From Sandaracinaceae bacterium (GTDB taxonomy: Bacteria; Myxococcota_A; Polyangia; Polyangiales; Sandaracinaceae), in assembly GCA_040218145.1 (NCBI GenBank), contig JAVJQK010000031.1:1-64000 (forward strand): DNA of 64,000 bases. The letters are read 5' to 3'. The notes beneath the pieces are model-generated. The model searched no databases. It was not told the origin of the DNA and was given only the letters and a program-made list of their open reading frames with translations. The position numbers and the translations under genes are program-made. Of the stretch, positions 1 through 8,418 are shown piece after piece. Every line of letters starts with the position of its first letter. The stretch's first letter is position 1.

Positions 1-45
1 AACGACGGTTTGCATCACACACGGAGGCGCCGGGGAGGGGGTGAC

Positions 46-390
46 ATGACCATCCCCTACGCAAGCACCGCACTCGACCTCATGATGAACCTCCTGCCGC
101 ACGTCCACGCGCTGGTGGTCGAGGTCCGGGTGCACGACAAGAACCTCGCCGACGAGCTGTTCCGCGCCGCCAAGTCGGTCGCGCTCAATCACTCGGAGGC
201 GGACGGAGTCCGGAAGGGACACCGGAAAGAGAGGATCGGCACCGCCGCCGGCTCTTGCGCCGAGGCGATCACCGCGGTGCGAATGGCGCGCGCATTCGGC
301 TTCTGCGACGGCCGAAAGGCCGACATCATCATCGACGGGCTGACCCGAGTCGCCCGGATGACGCATCGCAGGCTCTATCGAGTCGGATGA
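46..390 (+). CDS. four-helix-bundle (23S rRNA IVP-like) protein
   Basis: A 114-residue protein of the small four-helix-bundle family first described from intervening sequences of 23S rRNA genes; members also occur as free-standing genes of unknown role and, in another branch, as accessory proteins of diversity-generating retroelements. The family pattern is visible: an N-terminal helix with VHDKNLADELFRAAKS, then an SEADG / RKGHRKERIGTAAGSCAEA stretch like the family's N-x-AEG...R-F-x-x-A-x-GS-x-x-E motif. The ATG at 46 follows a G-rich GGAGGGGG Shine-Dalgarno-like run, so I prefer it to the upstream in-frame start at 10. It converges with a related gene across a satellite array. No rRNA or reverse transcriptase is nearby, so function is unknown. 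Confidence 0.75.
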   Translation: MTIPYASTALDLMMNLLPHVHALVVEVRVHDKNLADELFRAAKSVALNHSEADGVRKGHRKERIGTAAGSCAEAITAVRMARAFGFCDGRKADIIIDGLTRVARMTHRRLYRVG

Positions 391-513
391 GGGCCCCTGG
401 AGGGGGCTGCGGCCCTCTCCCATTCGATGTTCCCCCGCGTTGTTCGCCGTCCGCGCCGACGTCGACCTCGTCTCGAAAGATGTCGTCCTCGCCGCGGGCT
501 CCGACCACGGGGA

Positions 514-845
514 GCGGACTCGGAAGCGGCTGCGGACGCGGCGGCGGACGCGGCGGCGGACTCGGACGCGGCGGCGGACTCGGATGCGGCGGCGGACGGG
601 GTCGGCGGGCAGCGCCTCGAACCGCTCGCGCAGCGCGCCGAGCCAGGCCTGCCAGTCCTCGAGCGCCTCCTCGGACGCGGCGGAGGACTCGGAAACGGAC
701 TCGGAAGCGGATTCGGACTCGGATTCGGACTCGGAAGCGGACTCGGAAGCGGACTCGGAAGCGGACTCGGAAGCGGACTCGGAAGCGGCGGCGGACTCGG
801 AAGCGGCGGCGGACTCGGAAGCGGCGGCGGACTCGGAAGCGGCGG
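514..845. repeat. degenerate 12-bp satellite array 1
   Basis: Tandem, imperfect copies of a 12-bp unit close to GCGGACTCGGAA (variants GCGGATTCGGAC, GCGGCGGACTCG). The array is in two parts, about 514-595 and 676-845, separated by about 80 bp of non-repetitive sequence. All six frames are nearly open through it, giving spurious low-complexity translations (ADSE, SESA, FRVR, GLGS types). The stretch 391-1047 between the two four-helix-bundle genes otherwise holds no convincing gene. The same unit recurs at 1655-1830 and 26.2-27.1 kb. Confidence 0.9.
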
Positions 846-1047
846 GCGCCCCGTACTCGCCAGCGGCAGGAACACGAGCGCAGTGCTCGAACCAGGACTC
901 GCAGGCGCAGTGCCTCGAGGCCGCGGTCCGCTTCAGAGGTGGCCACCCAACCCCGGCTGCGGCCCACTGCGACGCCAGCCGCGCAGCCACGGGCCCGAAC
1001 CGGAACGCGGGCGACTCCGACCGAAGCCGGAGCCACCCGCCCCTCCC

Positions 1048-1374
1048 CTACCCGCGATGCATCAACTTCCACATCGTCGCGCGCGCCTTGTCCGCCCAGT
1101 CGGCCGGCCCTTCGACCGCCTCGTCGCTCACGTACCCCAGCGCCGCCGCGGAGAGCAGCCACACCCGGGTCTCGCCCGCCGACCCGTAGGCCGTACCGAA
1201 CCGCTCGCGCTCGTGCCCTCCGCCCCGCCGCTCGCCCTCGGCCAGGTTGCCGACCACGCTCGCCGCGCTGTCGCGCATCTGCCGAGCGAGGTTCTTGTCG
1301 TGCTTCGCGACCTCTTCCCAGATCGGCTTCATCGAGCGCAGCCAAACGATCGCTTCTTCGGTGATCCGGAGCAT
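1048..1374 (-). CDS. four-helix-bundle (23S rRNA IVP-like) protein
   Basis: A 108-residue member of the same small four-helix-bundle family as the gene at 46-390. It carries VAKHDKNLARQMRDSAASVVGNLAEG followed by RERFGTAYGSAGETRVWL, a good match to the family's N-x-AEG and R-F-x-x-A-x-GS-x-x-E signature. The ATG at 1374 has a GGAGGGG ribosome-binding site a few bases upstream, which decides against the longer frame starting at 1416. It reads toward satellite array 1, and its upstream side faces array 2. Function is unknown; the association with repeats resembles the family's history as insertions in rRNA genes, but that is only an analogy. Confidence 0.8.
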   Translation of the reverse strand: MLRITEEAIVWLRSMKPIWEEVAKHDKNLARQMRDSAASVVGNLAEGERRGGGHERERFGTAYGSAGETRVWLLSAAALGYVSDEAVEGPADWADKARATMWKLMHRG

Positions 1375-1654
1375 CTCGCCCCTCCGTCGGAGACAACCCG
1401 GATGTCGACCTGACACCCTTCGTCCTCACCCCGCCCGCCGCAGGACGCGGGTGGGCTAGTCAAGGACGAGGGCCCGAAGGGCCCGAAGCGTTGCCGTTGG
1501 CTGGGGCCGTAGGCCTCCTTTACTCGCCCGCCCGCGTCCGGCACCGTCGATGGCGGAGGACGAAGTGCCATTCACCTTGCGGTGACTCACGTTGCACAAC
1601 GGGCCGCGTGAGCAGACGAGAGTTCGCGACTCGGCCCGAACTTCGCGAGCGAAG

Positions 1655-1830
1655 TCGGCGGCGGACTCGACAGCGGACTCGACAGCGGATTCGGAAGCGG
1701 ATTCGGAAGCGGATTCGGAAGCGGACTCGGAACCGGGAGCGGCAGCGGACTCGGAAGCGGACTCGGCAGCGGACTCGGGCGCGGACTCGGAAGCGGACTC
1801 GGAAGCGGAGGCGGGCGCGGACGCGGAGGG
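1655..1830. repeat. degenerate 12-bp satellite array 2
   Basis: Imperfect tandem copies of GCGGACTCGGAA, GCGGATTCGGAA and GCGGACTCGACA, the same unit as array 1 and on the same strand. It lies in the gene-free stretch 1375-1906 between the second four-helix-bundle gene and the 3' end of the PHA synthase gene. Apart from the array I see no gene or clear terminator there. Confidence 0.88.
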
Positions 1831-1906
1831 CACCGGCAGGAGAGGAGCGGCACCCCCGCCGGCTCATGCGCTCACGGCGCGCGCCTTCGGCTTCAGTAGC
1901 CGACGA

Positions 1907-2968
1907 TCAATGGCTCACGGCGGCGCGGCGCTTCTCGCTCCGCGCCTGGCTGCCAACGGGCGCGGCGTCGCGGCTGGCCCAGAAGTCGCACATGAGCGGC
2001 CAGAGCTCCTTCTTCGCGGCGCTCGAGACCACCGCGCCCACGTGCCCGCCGGGCAGATGCAGGTGCTCGCGATCCTCGCTCGAGACGCGCTCGGTGAGCG
2101 CCGAGGCGCTCGCGTGCGGGACGATGTTGTCGTGCTCGAAGGTGATCGAGAGCACGGGGCAGGTGATGTCCTCGAGGTAGACGCGCCGGCCGCTGAGGGA
2201 CATCTCGCCGCGGATGAGGCGGTCCTCCCGGTAGAGCTCGCGGATGTAGGTCCGGTAGCACTCTCCCGGGAAGCTCACGTTGTCGTTGCCCCAGGTCTCT
2301 GTGGCGAAGAAGCCGTCCAGGAAGCGGTCGTCCCACGCCTTGTCGATGAGCTTCACCGCCTTCCAGAGGCTGAGCGTCGGGCGCAACATGTGGAAGCTCG
2401 CCTGCATGAGCGGCCACGGGACGTTGCCGAAGCCGTCCACGAGCGCGTCGACGTCGAAGCCGGGGCTGCGGACCCAGCGGCTCAGGAGGCCGTCGTCGTC
2501 GAAGCGGATCGGCGCCGCGAGCGCCATCAGCGAGGCGAGGCGCTCGGGGTGCGCCGCCGCGTGAACGGTCGCGAGCGTGCCGCCCATGCAGTAGCCGAGC
2601 ACGTGCGCCTTGCCGCGCGCGCCGAACGAGGACGCGACCCGGATCGCGCGGCCGACGTAGCGGTCGGCGATGTCGTCGAAGGTCAGGTAGCGGTCCTCGT
2701 CCGCCGGCGTGCCCCAGTCGATGCAGAAGACGTCGAAGCCCTGCCCGACCAGGTGCTCGACGAAGCTCTTGCCCGGCAGGAGATCGAGCACGTAGTGACG
2801 GTTGATCAGGCTCGGCACGAGCAGGACGGGCGTCTCGTGCACGACGGCCTCGCTCCGGTAGCGGAGCAGCTTCCACTTGTTCTCGCGGTGCACGACGTCG
2901 GCGGGGGTGCTGCCGACCGGAGGGCGACCGCGCGCGACGCGGCGGGCCAGGTTGAGAAAGCGATTCAC
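1907..2968 (-). CDS. phaC: class III-like poly(3-hydroxyalkanoate) synthase PhaC
   Basis: Polymerises (R)-3-hydroxyacyl-CoA into polyhydroxyalkanoate at the surface of storage granules. At 353 residues it has the length of class III PhaC, which works with PhaE, rather than the about 590 residues of class I. The alpha/beta-hydrolase fold is clear: FCIDWG near residue 81, the lipase-like box GYCMGG with nucleophile Cys127, catalytic Asp280 in FEHDNIVP and His309 in PGGHVG. It is the last gene of the minus-strand run, 10 bp downstream of an acyl-CoA synthetase gene that is itself one base from a PhaE/phasin-like gene. The family is secure; the subclass is inferred from length and the Cys box. 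Confidence 0.88.
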   Translation of the reverse strand: MNRFLNLARRVARGRPPVGSTPADVVHRENKWKLLRYRSEAVVHETPVLLVPSLINRHYVLDLLPGKSFVEHLVGQGFDVFCIDWGTPADEDRYLTFDDIADRYVGRAIRVASSFGARGKAHVLGYCMGGTLATVHAAAHPERLASLMALAAPIRFDDDGLLSRWVRSPGFDVDALVDGFGNVPWPLMQASFHMLRPTLSLWKAVKLIDKAWDDRFLDGFFATETWGNDNVSFPGECYRTYIRELYREDRLIRGEMSLSGRRVYLEDITCPVLSITFEHDNIVPHASASALTERVSSEDREHLHLPGGHVGAVVSSAAKKELWPLMCDFWASRDAAPVGSQARSEKRRAAVSH

Positions 2969-2978
2969 CGACTCGATC

Positions 2979-4700
2979 CTATCGCTGGGCGTAGAGGGAG
3001 GCGAGGCGCTCGCCGTAGCGCTGGATGATCTTCTTGCGCTTCGCCTTGAGCGTCGGCGTGAGCATCCCGTTCTCCACCGTGAGCGGCTCCTCGACGAGCA
3101 CGAACTTCTTGATCGTCTCGAACCGCGCGAGGTGCGCGTTGGCCGCGTCGATGCGCGCCTGTACGAGCGCGCGCGTCGCCTCCTCGCGTTCCTTCGGCGC
3201 GACGCCCTCGAGCGCCGCCGCGAGCGCGACGTCGTCGAGCCACACCGCCGCCGTGAGGTACTTCTCGCCGTCGCCGTAGACGATGAGGTGCGCGATCAGC
3301 GGATCGTCCTTGAAGCGGATCTCGATGTTCGCCGGCGCGATGTTCTTGCCGCCCGCCGTCACGAAGATGTCCTTCTTGCGGTCGACGATCTGGAGGAACC
3401 CGTCCTCGGTCCAGCGGCCGACGTCGCCCGTCTTCAGCCAGCCGTCGTCGGTGAACGCCTCCCTCGTCGCCTCGGCGTCCTCGTGGTAGCCGCCGAAGAT
3501 CGACGGGCCCCTCGCGAGGATCTCGCCGTCCTCCGCGAGCTTCAGCTCCACGCTCGGGAGCGGCTTGCCCACCGAGTCGAAGCGGAACGCGTCGGGGCGG
3601 TTGAGGGTGAGGGTCGGGCTCGCTTCGGTCAGGCCGTAGCCCTCGATGATGAGCCGGCCCGCGGCGTGGAACAGCTCCTTCACCTCGCGCTTGAGGCCCG
3701 CGCCGCCGCTCAGGCAGAAGCGCAGGTTGCCGCCCGTGATCGCGTCGAGCTTCACGCTGGTGTCTTCGGGCGCGCTCATCGATGTCGTCGCGAGCTTCTC
3801 CCACACGCTCGGCACGCTCATGAAGACCTGCGGCTTCACCTTCGGCAGATCCTCGAGCACGCGCTTCGGGTCCGAGAGGTAGCTCGTCCAGCCGAGCGTG
3901 TTGCCGAGCGACGCCTCGCCGAAGCCGAAGATGTGGCTGAAGGGGAGCCAGAGGAGATCGACGTCGCCCTCCTCGACCAGCGGCCCGTTGCACCGAAGCC
4001 AGTCCGATCCGTTGACGCCCACGTTGCGGTGCGTCAGCGGCACGCCCTTGGGCTGGCCGCTGGTGCCGCTCGTGTAGAGCATCACGCCGGGCTGATCGAG
4101 CTCCACCGCGTTCATGGTGCGCATGAAGGCCTCGGGCTCCTCGCGCCCTCGCGCCGCGCCCGCCGCCATCACGCGCGACCACGTCACGACGCGCGGCTCC
4201 ACCTCGTCGAGCGCCGGCGCGGGCTTGCCCTCGCGCCGAAGCTCCTCGAGCGCGGCGGACACGTCGAGCGTGTCGTCGAAGAGCACGACGCGCTTCACGC
4301 CGTCGAGGTCGGCCCAGGTCTCGAGCACGCGGCGCAGGAGCGGCGCGGTGTCGACGAAGAGCACGCGCACCCCGCCGTGGCGGACGACGTAGCCCGCCTG
4401 CTCGGCCGTGCTCGACGCGTAGATGGGCACCATGACGCCGCCCGCGGCCTGGACGCCGAGCGCGGCCGACATCCACTCCACGCGGTTGGGAGCGAAGATG
4501 GCCGCGCGGTCTCCCGGCGCGAGCTCGGTGCCGAGGAAGAGCGCGCAGCGCTCGATCTCCGACGCGTGCTCGGCGTAGGTGACGGGACGCCAGCCGTCGC
4601 CCGCCGGGACCATGTAGCGCGGCCGGGACGCTCGCTCCTCGAGGTGGTCGAAGATGGCCTTCGGCGCGATGCGCACGTCCAGATAGCGTGAGACATCCAT
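2979..4700 (-). CDS. long-chain acyl-CoA synthetase (AMP-forming)
   Basis: Activates a fatty acid or other carboxylic acid to its acyl-CoA with ATP by way of an acyl-adenylate. The 573-residue protein has the ANL-family landmarks: the P-loop YTSGTSGQPKG at residues 209-219, GYGLTEASP in the middle, then KTGDVGRW and DRKKDIF at the hinge, and a C-terminal lysine-rich end with LTPTLKAKRKK. It resembles the FadD15/AMP-dependent long-chain group. It sits between phaC and the PhaE/phasin-like gene with almost no spacing, so it is likely co-translated with them and may supply or recycle acyl-CoA for the polymer. Substrate chain length cannot be read from the sequence. Confidence 0.9.
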   Translation of the reverse strand: MDVSRYLDVRIAPKAIFDHLEERASRPRYMVPAGDGWRPVTYAEHASEIERCALFLGTELAPGDRAAIFAPNRVEWMSAALGVQAAGGVMVPIYASSTAEQAGYVVRHGGVRVLFVDTAPLLRRVLETWADLDGVKRVVLFDDTLDVSAALEELRREGKPAPALDEVEPRVVTWSRVMAAGAARGREEPEAFMRTMNAVELDQPGVMLYTSGTSGQPKGVPLTHRNVGVNGSDWLRCNGPLVEEGDVDLLWLPFSHIFGFGEASLGNTLGWTSYLSDPKRVLEDLPKVKPQVFMSVPSVWEKLATTSMSAPEDTSVKLDAITGGNLRFCLSGGAGLKREVKELFHAAGRLIIEGYGLTEASPTLTLNRPDAFRFDSVGKPLPSVELKLAEDGEILARGPSIFGGYHEDAEATREAFTDDGWLKTGDVGRWTEDGFLQIVDRKKDIFVTAGGKNIAPANIEIRFKDDPLIAHLIVYGDGEKYLTAAVWLDDVALAAALEGVAPKEREEATRALVQARIDAANAHLARFETIKKFVLVEEPLTVENGMLTPTLKAKRKKIIQRYGERLASLYAQR

Positions 4701-4701
4701 G

Positions 4702-5013
4702 TCAGGCCTCCCCGTCGGCGGGCAGCCGCGCTTCGAGATCGGACAGGCGCTCCTCGAGGTCCAGCAGCTTGCTGTGGATCTGGTTCAGCGCGTGGAGCGC
4801 CCGCTCCTGGTCGCGCTTGGTCGGCAGCCCCCAGCCGCCCCAGAACTGCGCGAGCGCCTGCTCTCCGGCCGCGCGCGCCTTCATCGCGCCGCTCAGGAGC
4901 CCGCCCGTCGGTCCGAGCAGGGTCGGGTTCTCGAGCGCCCGCTCCATGTACTCGGCCGTCGCGCTCTCCCACGCGAAGAAGCCCTTCTTCCACTGGTTCC
5001 ACATGTCGTTCAC
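4702..5013 (-). CDS. short PhaE/phasin-like protein
   Basis: A 103-residue helical protein beginning MNDMWNQWKKGFFAWE and ending in a heptad-like helix (LHALNQIHSKLLDLEERLSDLEARL). Tryptophan-rich amphipathic starts and coiled-coil ends are typical of phasins and of the class III synthase subunit PhaE, though PhaE is normally about 350 residues. The GTG start at 5013 forms a GTGA overlap with the stop of the upstream lipoprotein gene, so I prefer it to the longer frame from 5112. Its place directly before an acyl-CoA synthetase and phaC supports a granule or PhaC-partner role. Homology is by pattern only. Confidence 0.6.
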   Translation of the reverse strand: MNDMWNQWKKGFFAWESATAEYMERALENPTLLGPTGGLLSGAMKARAAGEQALAQFWGGWGLPTKRDQERALHALNQIHSKLLDLEERLSDLEARLPADGEA

Positions 5014-5852
5014 GGCAATCCCCTCGGCGTGATGCGCCGCAGCTCGGCGGCCTCGGTGAAAGGAGCGGTCGTCCCCGGCGCACCCTGTGCGCGCGCGACC
5101 TCTCCGAAACATTCGAACAGCCAGCTCGTCAGGCGACGGCTGGCCGTGGCGCCGGCCGCCGCCTCGACGGTGACCTGCGTGTCGACGCGCCAGGCCTGCC
5201 CGAAGCTCCAGTCCGGCAGGTCGAGTCGGCCCGCGCCGAGCACCTCGACCTCGTAGGTGTCGGTGCCGCGGTAGGCGAGCCCGAGCGCGGTCCCGACGCT
5301 GACCTCACCGACCACGGTGTACCGATCGCCCTGCGTGAGCGGGAAGCGATAGAGCGGCACGGGCGCGTCGTACGGGAGGAGCGTGCGGCCCGCGGGCGGG
5401 TCGGGCTCCGCGCTCGCCACGCCGTGCAGCCAGAGGCCTCGCTCGTCGAGGTGGTAGACGCCGAGCACCGTGCCTCGCAGATCCACCGGCGCGACGTAGT
5501 CGCCGCCCGGGAAGTCGTCGGCGAACCACTGGTCGGTCAGCGCCATCGGTCCGACGCCGACGACCCGGTCGTCCGCGAAGTCCGCGCCCAGGTCCCAGAC
5601 GCGCTGGCCGCTCGCGTCCACGACGCCGTCGAGGTCGACGCGGCGCGAGACGCCCTCCGGGTTGACGAGGTACGCGACCTCGCCGCCGATGAGCACCGGC
5701 ACCTCGCCCGCCTCGAGCACGCCGTCGAGGTTCGGCACGCAGGTGAAGCGCGGCTCCTCGCCGGGCGCGTAGGGCGTGGGCCCTGGGAAGGTGCGGTTCT
5801 CGCCACAGCCCGCCAGGAGACCGAGCAGGAGGAGCATGCGGAGCGCACTCAC
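5010..5852 (-). CDS. lipoprotein, paralogue family member A
   Basis: A predicted outer-membrane or periplasmic lipoprotein of 280 residues. The GTG start at 5852 overlaps the upstream stop as GTGA and gives a short signal peptide, SALRMLLLLGLLAGC, with lipobox LAGC. The mature protein is beta-rich. Its core (a D-G-x-R-x-WD-L block, then W-F-x-D-x-F-P-G-x-DYVA, LGVYHL, and a late FECFG) is shared with the lipoproteins at 8415-9389 and 10976-11950 in the same transcription unit. It lacks the Cys/Asp-Ala-Gly linker those two have. Function is unknown. Confidence 0.7.
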   Translation of the reverse strand: MSALRMLLLLGLLAGCGENRTFPGPTPYAPGEEPRFTCVPNLDGVLEAGEVPVLIGGEVAYLVNPEGVSRRVDLDGVVDASGQRVWDLGADFADDRVVGVGPMALTDQWFADDFPGGDYVAPVDLRGTVLGVYHLDERGLWLHGVASAEPDPPAGRTLLPYDAPVPLYRFPLTQGDRYTVVGEVSVGTALGLAYRGTDTYEVEVLGAGRLDLPDWSFGQAWRVDTQVTVEAAAGATASRRLTSWLFECFGEVARAQGAPGTTAPFTEAAELRRITPRGLP

Positions 5853-7417
5853 AGGGTCACCCACAGGCTCATGCGGAGCAGCTGGGCCGGCTGCGCGCTC
5901 AGCCCCGCTTGCACGTTGTCGAGCCCCGCGAAGGGGAAGAGCACGGCGTACGCCGCGACGATCGACCAGCCGTCGTCGTTCTCGTAGCTGAGGGTCGGGT
6001 CGAGCTCGACGCCGAGCAGGTTGTCGCCGCCCGGGGTGCTCGAGGACTCGAGCGCGAGGCTCAGGACGCCGGCGAGCGAGAGCTTGAGCCGGCCCGAGGG
6101 GTGATCCAGAACCGTCAGGCTAGCGTGCGCACGTACATACGCAGCGTCGGTGATGGTGCCGATGATCTCGCGGAAGAGGATGCGGTCGACCCGGTAGTTC
6201 GGGTGAAAGCGGAAGTTGTCGGTCCGCATGTCGAACGGGGCGACGACCTGCGCTCCGTCGAGGTCACCCGGCTGGCCTGGTCCCCGGGTCGCGCTCGGGA
6301 ACGCCCCGAACCCCGGCGCCGGGTCACCGCTCGCGGCGCCGAAGTCGAGCCCGAGGTCGAGCACGTCGGGCGCGACGTGGAAGCGCGACTCGAACGCGAA
6401 GCCCCACGCGAGCGAGTCGACCGGATCGCGGAGGAAGACGCCCGGGATGAGCGAGGCCTCCTCGAAGCGCCCGCCGATGATCGCGCCCTCGGCGCCGATC
6501 CGACCCCACGGGCCGTGCAGCCGAAGGTAGGCGTCGCCCGCGACGGCCTCGTAGCCGCGGCTGACGATCTGGCTGCGGCTGAGCGTGTAGTCGTCGGGCA
6601 CGGGCAGGTAGCTCGGGGACCAGTCGTTGTCCTGCCAGCGGTAGGACACGAAGGCGCCGTACTCGAGCGTGGTCAGCCCGGCGCGGGTGCGTCGGCGCAG
6701 GCTGATGTCGCTCGTGACGTTCAGGAGCGCGAAGGTGAGCGTGCGCGTGTCGTCGGTCGGGTCGACGTCGAGGAAGCGCACCCCGTCGGCGCGCGGCACG
6801 TTCGGGCCGATCGCGGTCAGGTCGAACGCGAAGGTCCAGATGTGGCCGAGGAGCGGGGTGGCGAAGAAGACGCGATCGGCCGCGTCGTCGGTGTCACAGG
6901 TCGGGCAGTCGCCGCCGTTCGACTGCATGCCGAGGCCCCAGTGGCTGCCGATGCGGCCGGCCGCGATGAGCCCGAGGGGCGTGATGACCTGCGCCCACGC
7001 GCGCTTGAGCACGAACGCCGAGCCGGGCGAGCGCTGCCGGCGCGAGTCCGCGGGCGGGCCGACGGGCAAGCTCCCGAACGAGAGGTTGTCGAGCACGTCG
7101 ATCCGCGCGTGCACGCTCACGGTCGAGTCGGGCACGTTGAACGCGAGGTCGGTGCGCAGCCGCATGTCGGCGTGGGTGAGCAGCTGGCCGAGCGGATCGG
7201 CCTGCGGCACCGGGAAGAGCGGGTCTCCGCTCGGCGTCGGGCCGCGGTCGAGATCCAGGTTGTGGAGCAGCTCGCCGCGCGCGCGGAAGAAGATGCGGTA
7301 GTCGACGAGGTCGGGGTCGCCCGGGTTGGGCACGCGCCGCACCACGGCCTGCGCCTCCGCCAGGCAGGGCGAGAGCGCGGCCACGACGAGGCACAGCGAG
7401 AGGAGCTTCTGCCTCAC
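5849..7417 (-). CDS. outer-membrane beta-barrel-type hypothetical protein
   Basis: A 522-residue exported protein with a typical signal peptide (RQKLLSLCLVVAALSPCLAEAQA). The mature part consists of alternating amphipathic strands rich in aromatic residues with short Asp/Gly turns, ending in a strand with LLRMSLWVTL, as expected for a large outer-membrane beta-barrel. It resembles uncharacterised myxobacterial exported proteins of about this size (possibly the TIGR04551 type, unverified). A CPTC pair occurs in one predicted loop. The GTG start at 7417 overlaps the upstream hydrolase stop (GTGA), implying translational coupling. It may be a porin or envelope channel. Confidence 0.6.
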   Translation of the reverse strand: MRQKLLSLCLVVAALSPCLAEAQAVVRRVPNPGDPDLVDYRIFFRARGELLHNLDLDRGPTPSGDPLFPVPQADPLGQLLTHADMRLRTDLAFNVPDSTVSVHARIDVLDNLSFGSLPVGPPADSRRQRSPGSAFVLKRAWAQVITPLGLIAAGRIGSHWGLGMQSNGGDCPTCDTDDAADRVFFATPLLGHIWTFAFDLTAIGPNVPRADGVRFLDVDPTDDTRTLTFALLNVTSDISLRRRTRAGLTTLEYGAFVSYRWQDNDWSPSYLPVPDDYTLSRSQIVSRGYEAVAGDAYLRLHGPWGRIGAEGAIIGGRFEEASLIPGVFLRDPVDSLAWGFAFESRFHVAPDVLDLGLDFGAASGDPAPGFGAFPSATRGPGQPGDLDGAQVVAPFDMRTDNFRFHPNYRVDRILFREIIGTITDAAYVRAHASLTVLDHPSGRLKLSLAGVLSLALESSSTPGGDNLLGVELDPTLSYENDDGWSIVAAYAVLFPFAGLDNVQAGLSAQPAQLLRMSLWVTL

Positions 7418-8418
7418 GGCGACGACTCCCCCATCTGGACGTCGTCGATCGTGGCGGGCGAGGCGTCCTCGTCCATCGCCGGGACCTCGGGCGGCGCCTC
7501 GACCACGGGCGCGCGGAGCGCGGGCGCGTCCTCCTCGCGCCCTGCTTCCAAGAAACGCAGCAGGTCGCGGAGCGACGGCCGCGCCGCCTCCACCATCGGG
7601 AAGTGGCCGCAGCGCGGGTAGACCCGCAGCTCCGCCTGCGGCAGCTCGTTCTGCAGCCGCTCGCCCCAGCTGACGCGCGAGACCAGATCCTCTCGCCCCC
7701 ACAGCAGCAGCACGGGCGCCTCGATCTCGCCGTAGCGCTCGTGCTCGAAGCGCATGCCGCGCACGGTGGCGAGGGCCGCGGCCTGGGTGCCGGGGCGCGC
7801 GATGGCCTCCTCGTACGCCGTGATCAGGGCTTGCGGGATGCGCTCCGGGTCGTAGTAGGCGAGCGCCGCGCGCTCGTCGAGGCGCTGGTCGTAGAAGGCG
7901 CCGAAGAGGACCTCGCCCATTCCGTCCGCGTCGGCCCACTCCGCGAAGGTGTTGCGCTGCCCGGGATAGACGAAGGCGTCGTAGAGGGCGATGCGGTCCA
8001 CGCGATTCGGCGCCTCGAGCGCGACCGCGAGCGCGACGGAGCTGCCATAGGAGTGGGCGACGATCGCGGCGTGCTCGACGCCCCGCGCGTCCATCAGCGC
8101 CATCACGAGCCGCGCCTGCGCCTGGACCGTGTAGTCGCCCTCGGGCCGGCCGCTCCAGCCGAAGCCCTTGAGGTCGAGCGCGAGCACGCGGTAGCCCGCC
8201 TCGACCAGGGCGGGGCGCACCGTGGTCCAGACGTCGAGGCTGCTCGCGAAGCCGTGCACGAGCACGATCGCCGGGCCCTGACCTTCGTCCACGAAGCGCA
8301 CCCGCGCGCCCTCGACCTCGGCGAAGGTCGCGTCGCGCGGCTCGCCCGGGAGCGCCCCGGCGTGGAAGCCCAGGCAGCCCGTCAGGGCCAACGACAGGAG
8401 CAGGGCGGCGCGGCTCAA
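7414..8418 (-). CDS. alpha/beta-hydrolase lipoprotein
   Basis: A 334-residue secreted alpha/beta-fold hydrolase anchored as a lipoprotein. The only reasonable start is a TTG at 8418 that overlaps the upstream stop as TTGA. It gives SRAALLLSLALTGC with lipobox LTGC. Catalytic residues are visible: oxyanion segment VHGF, nucleophile elbow AHSYGS with Ser123, Asp244 in WGREDLV and His272 in RCGHFPM. A Pro/Glu/Asp-rich tail follows residue 290. It is closest in pattern to esterase, epoxide hydrolase or dehalogenase-like enzymes; the substrate is not readable. It belongs to the lipoprotein/PHA run. Confidence 0.75.
   Translation of the reverse strand: MSRAALLLSLALTGCLGFHAGALPGEPRDATFAEVEGARVRFVDEGQGPAIVLVHGFASSLDVWTTVRPALVEAGYRVLALDLKGFGWSGRPEGDYTVQAQARLVMALMDARGVEHAAIVAHSYGSSVALAVALEAPNRVDRIALYDAFVYPGQRNTFAEWADADGMGEVLFGAFYDQRLDERAALAYYDPERIPQALITAYEEAIARPGTQAAALATVRGMRFEHERYGEIEAPVLLLWGREDLVSRVSWGERLQNELPQAELRVYPRCGHFPMVEAARPSLRDLLRFLEAGREEDAPALRAPVVEAPPEVPAMDEDASPATIDDVQMGESSP

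Noticed and set aside
46-1374. Diversity-generating retroelement accessory (Avd-like) genes
   Set aside because: No reverse transcriptase, template repeat or variable repeat is present in the window.
255-1429. Long open frames on both strands across 255-1429
   Set aside because: They are translations of the 12-bp satellite in several frames at once ([24 protein letters not shown]) and have no start context or family resemblance.
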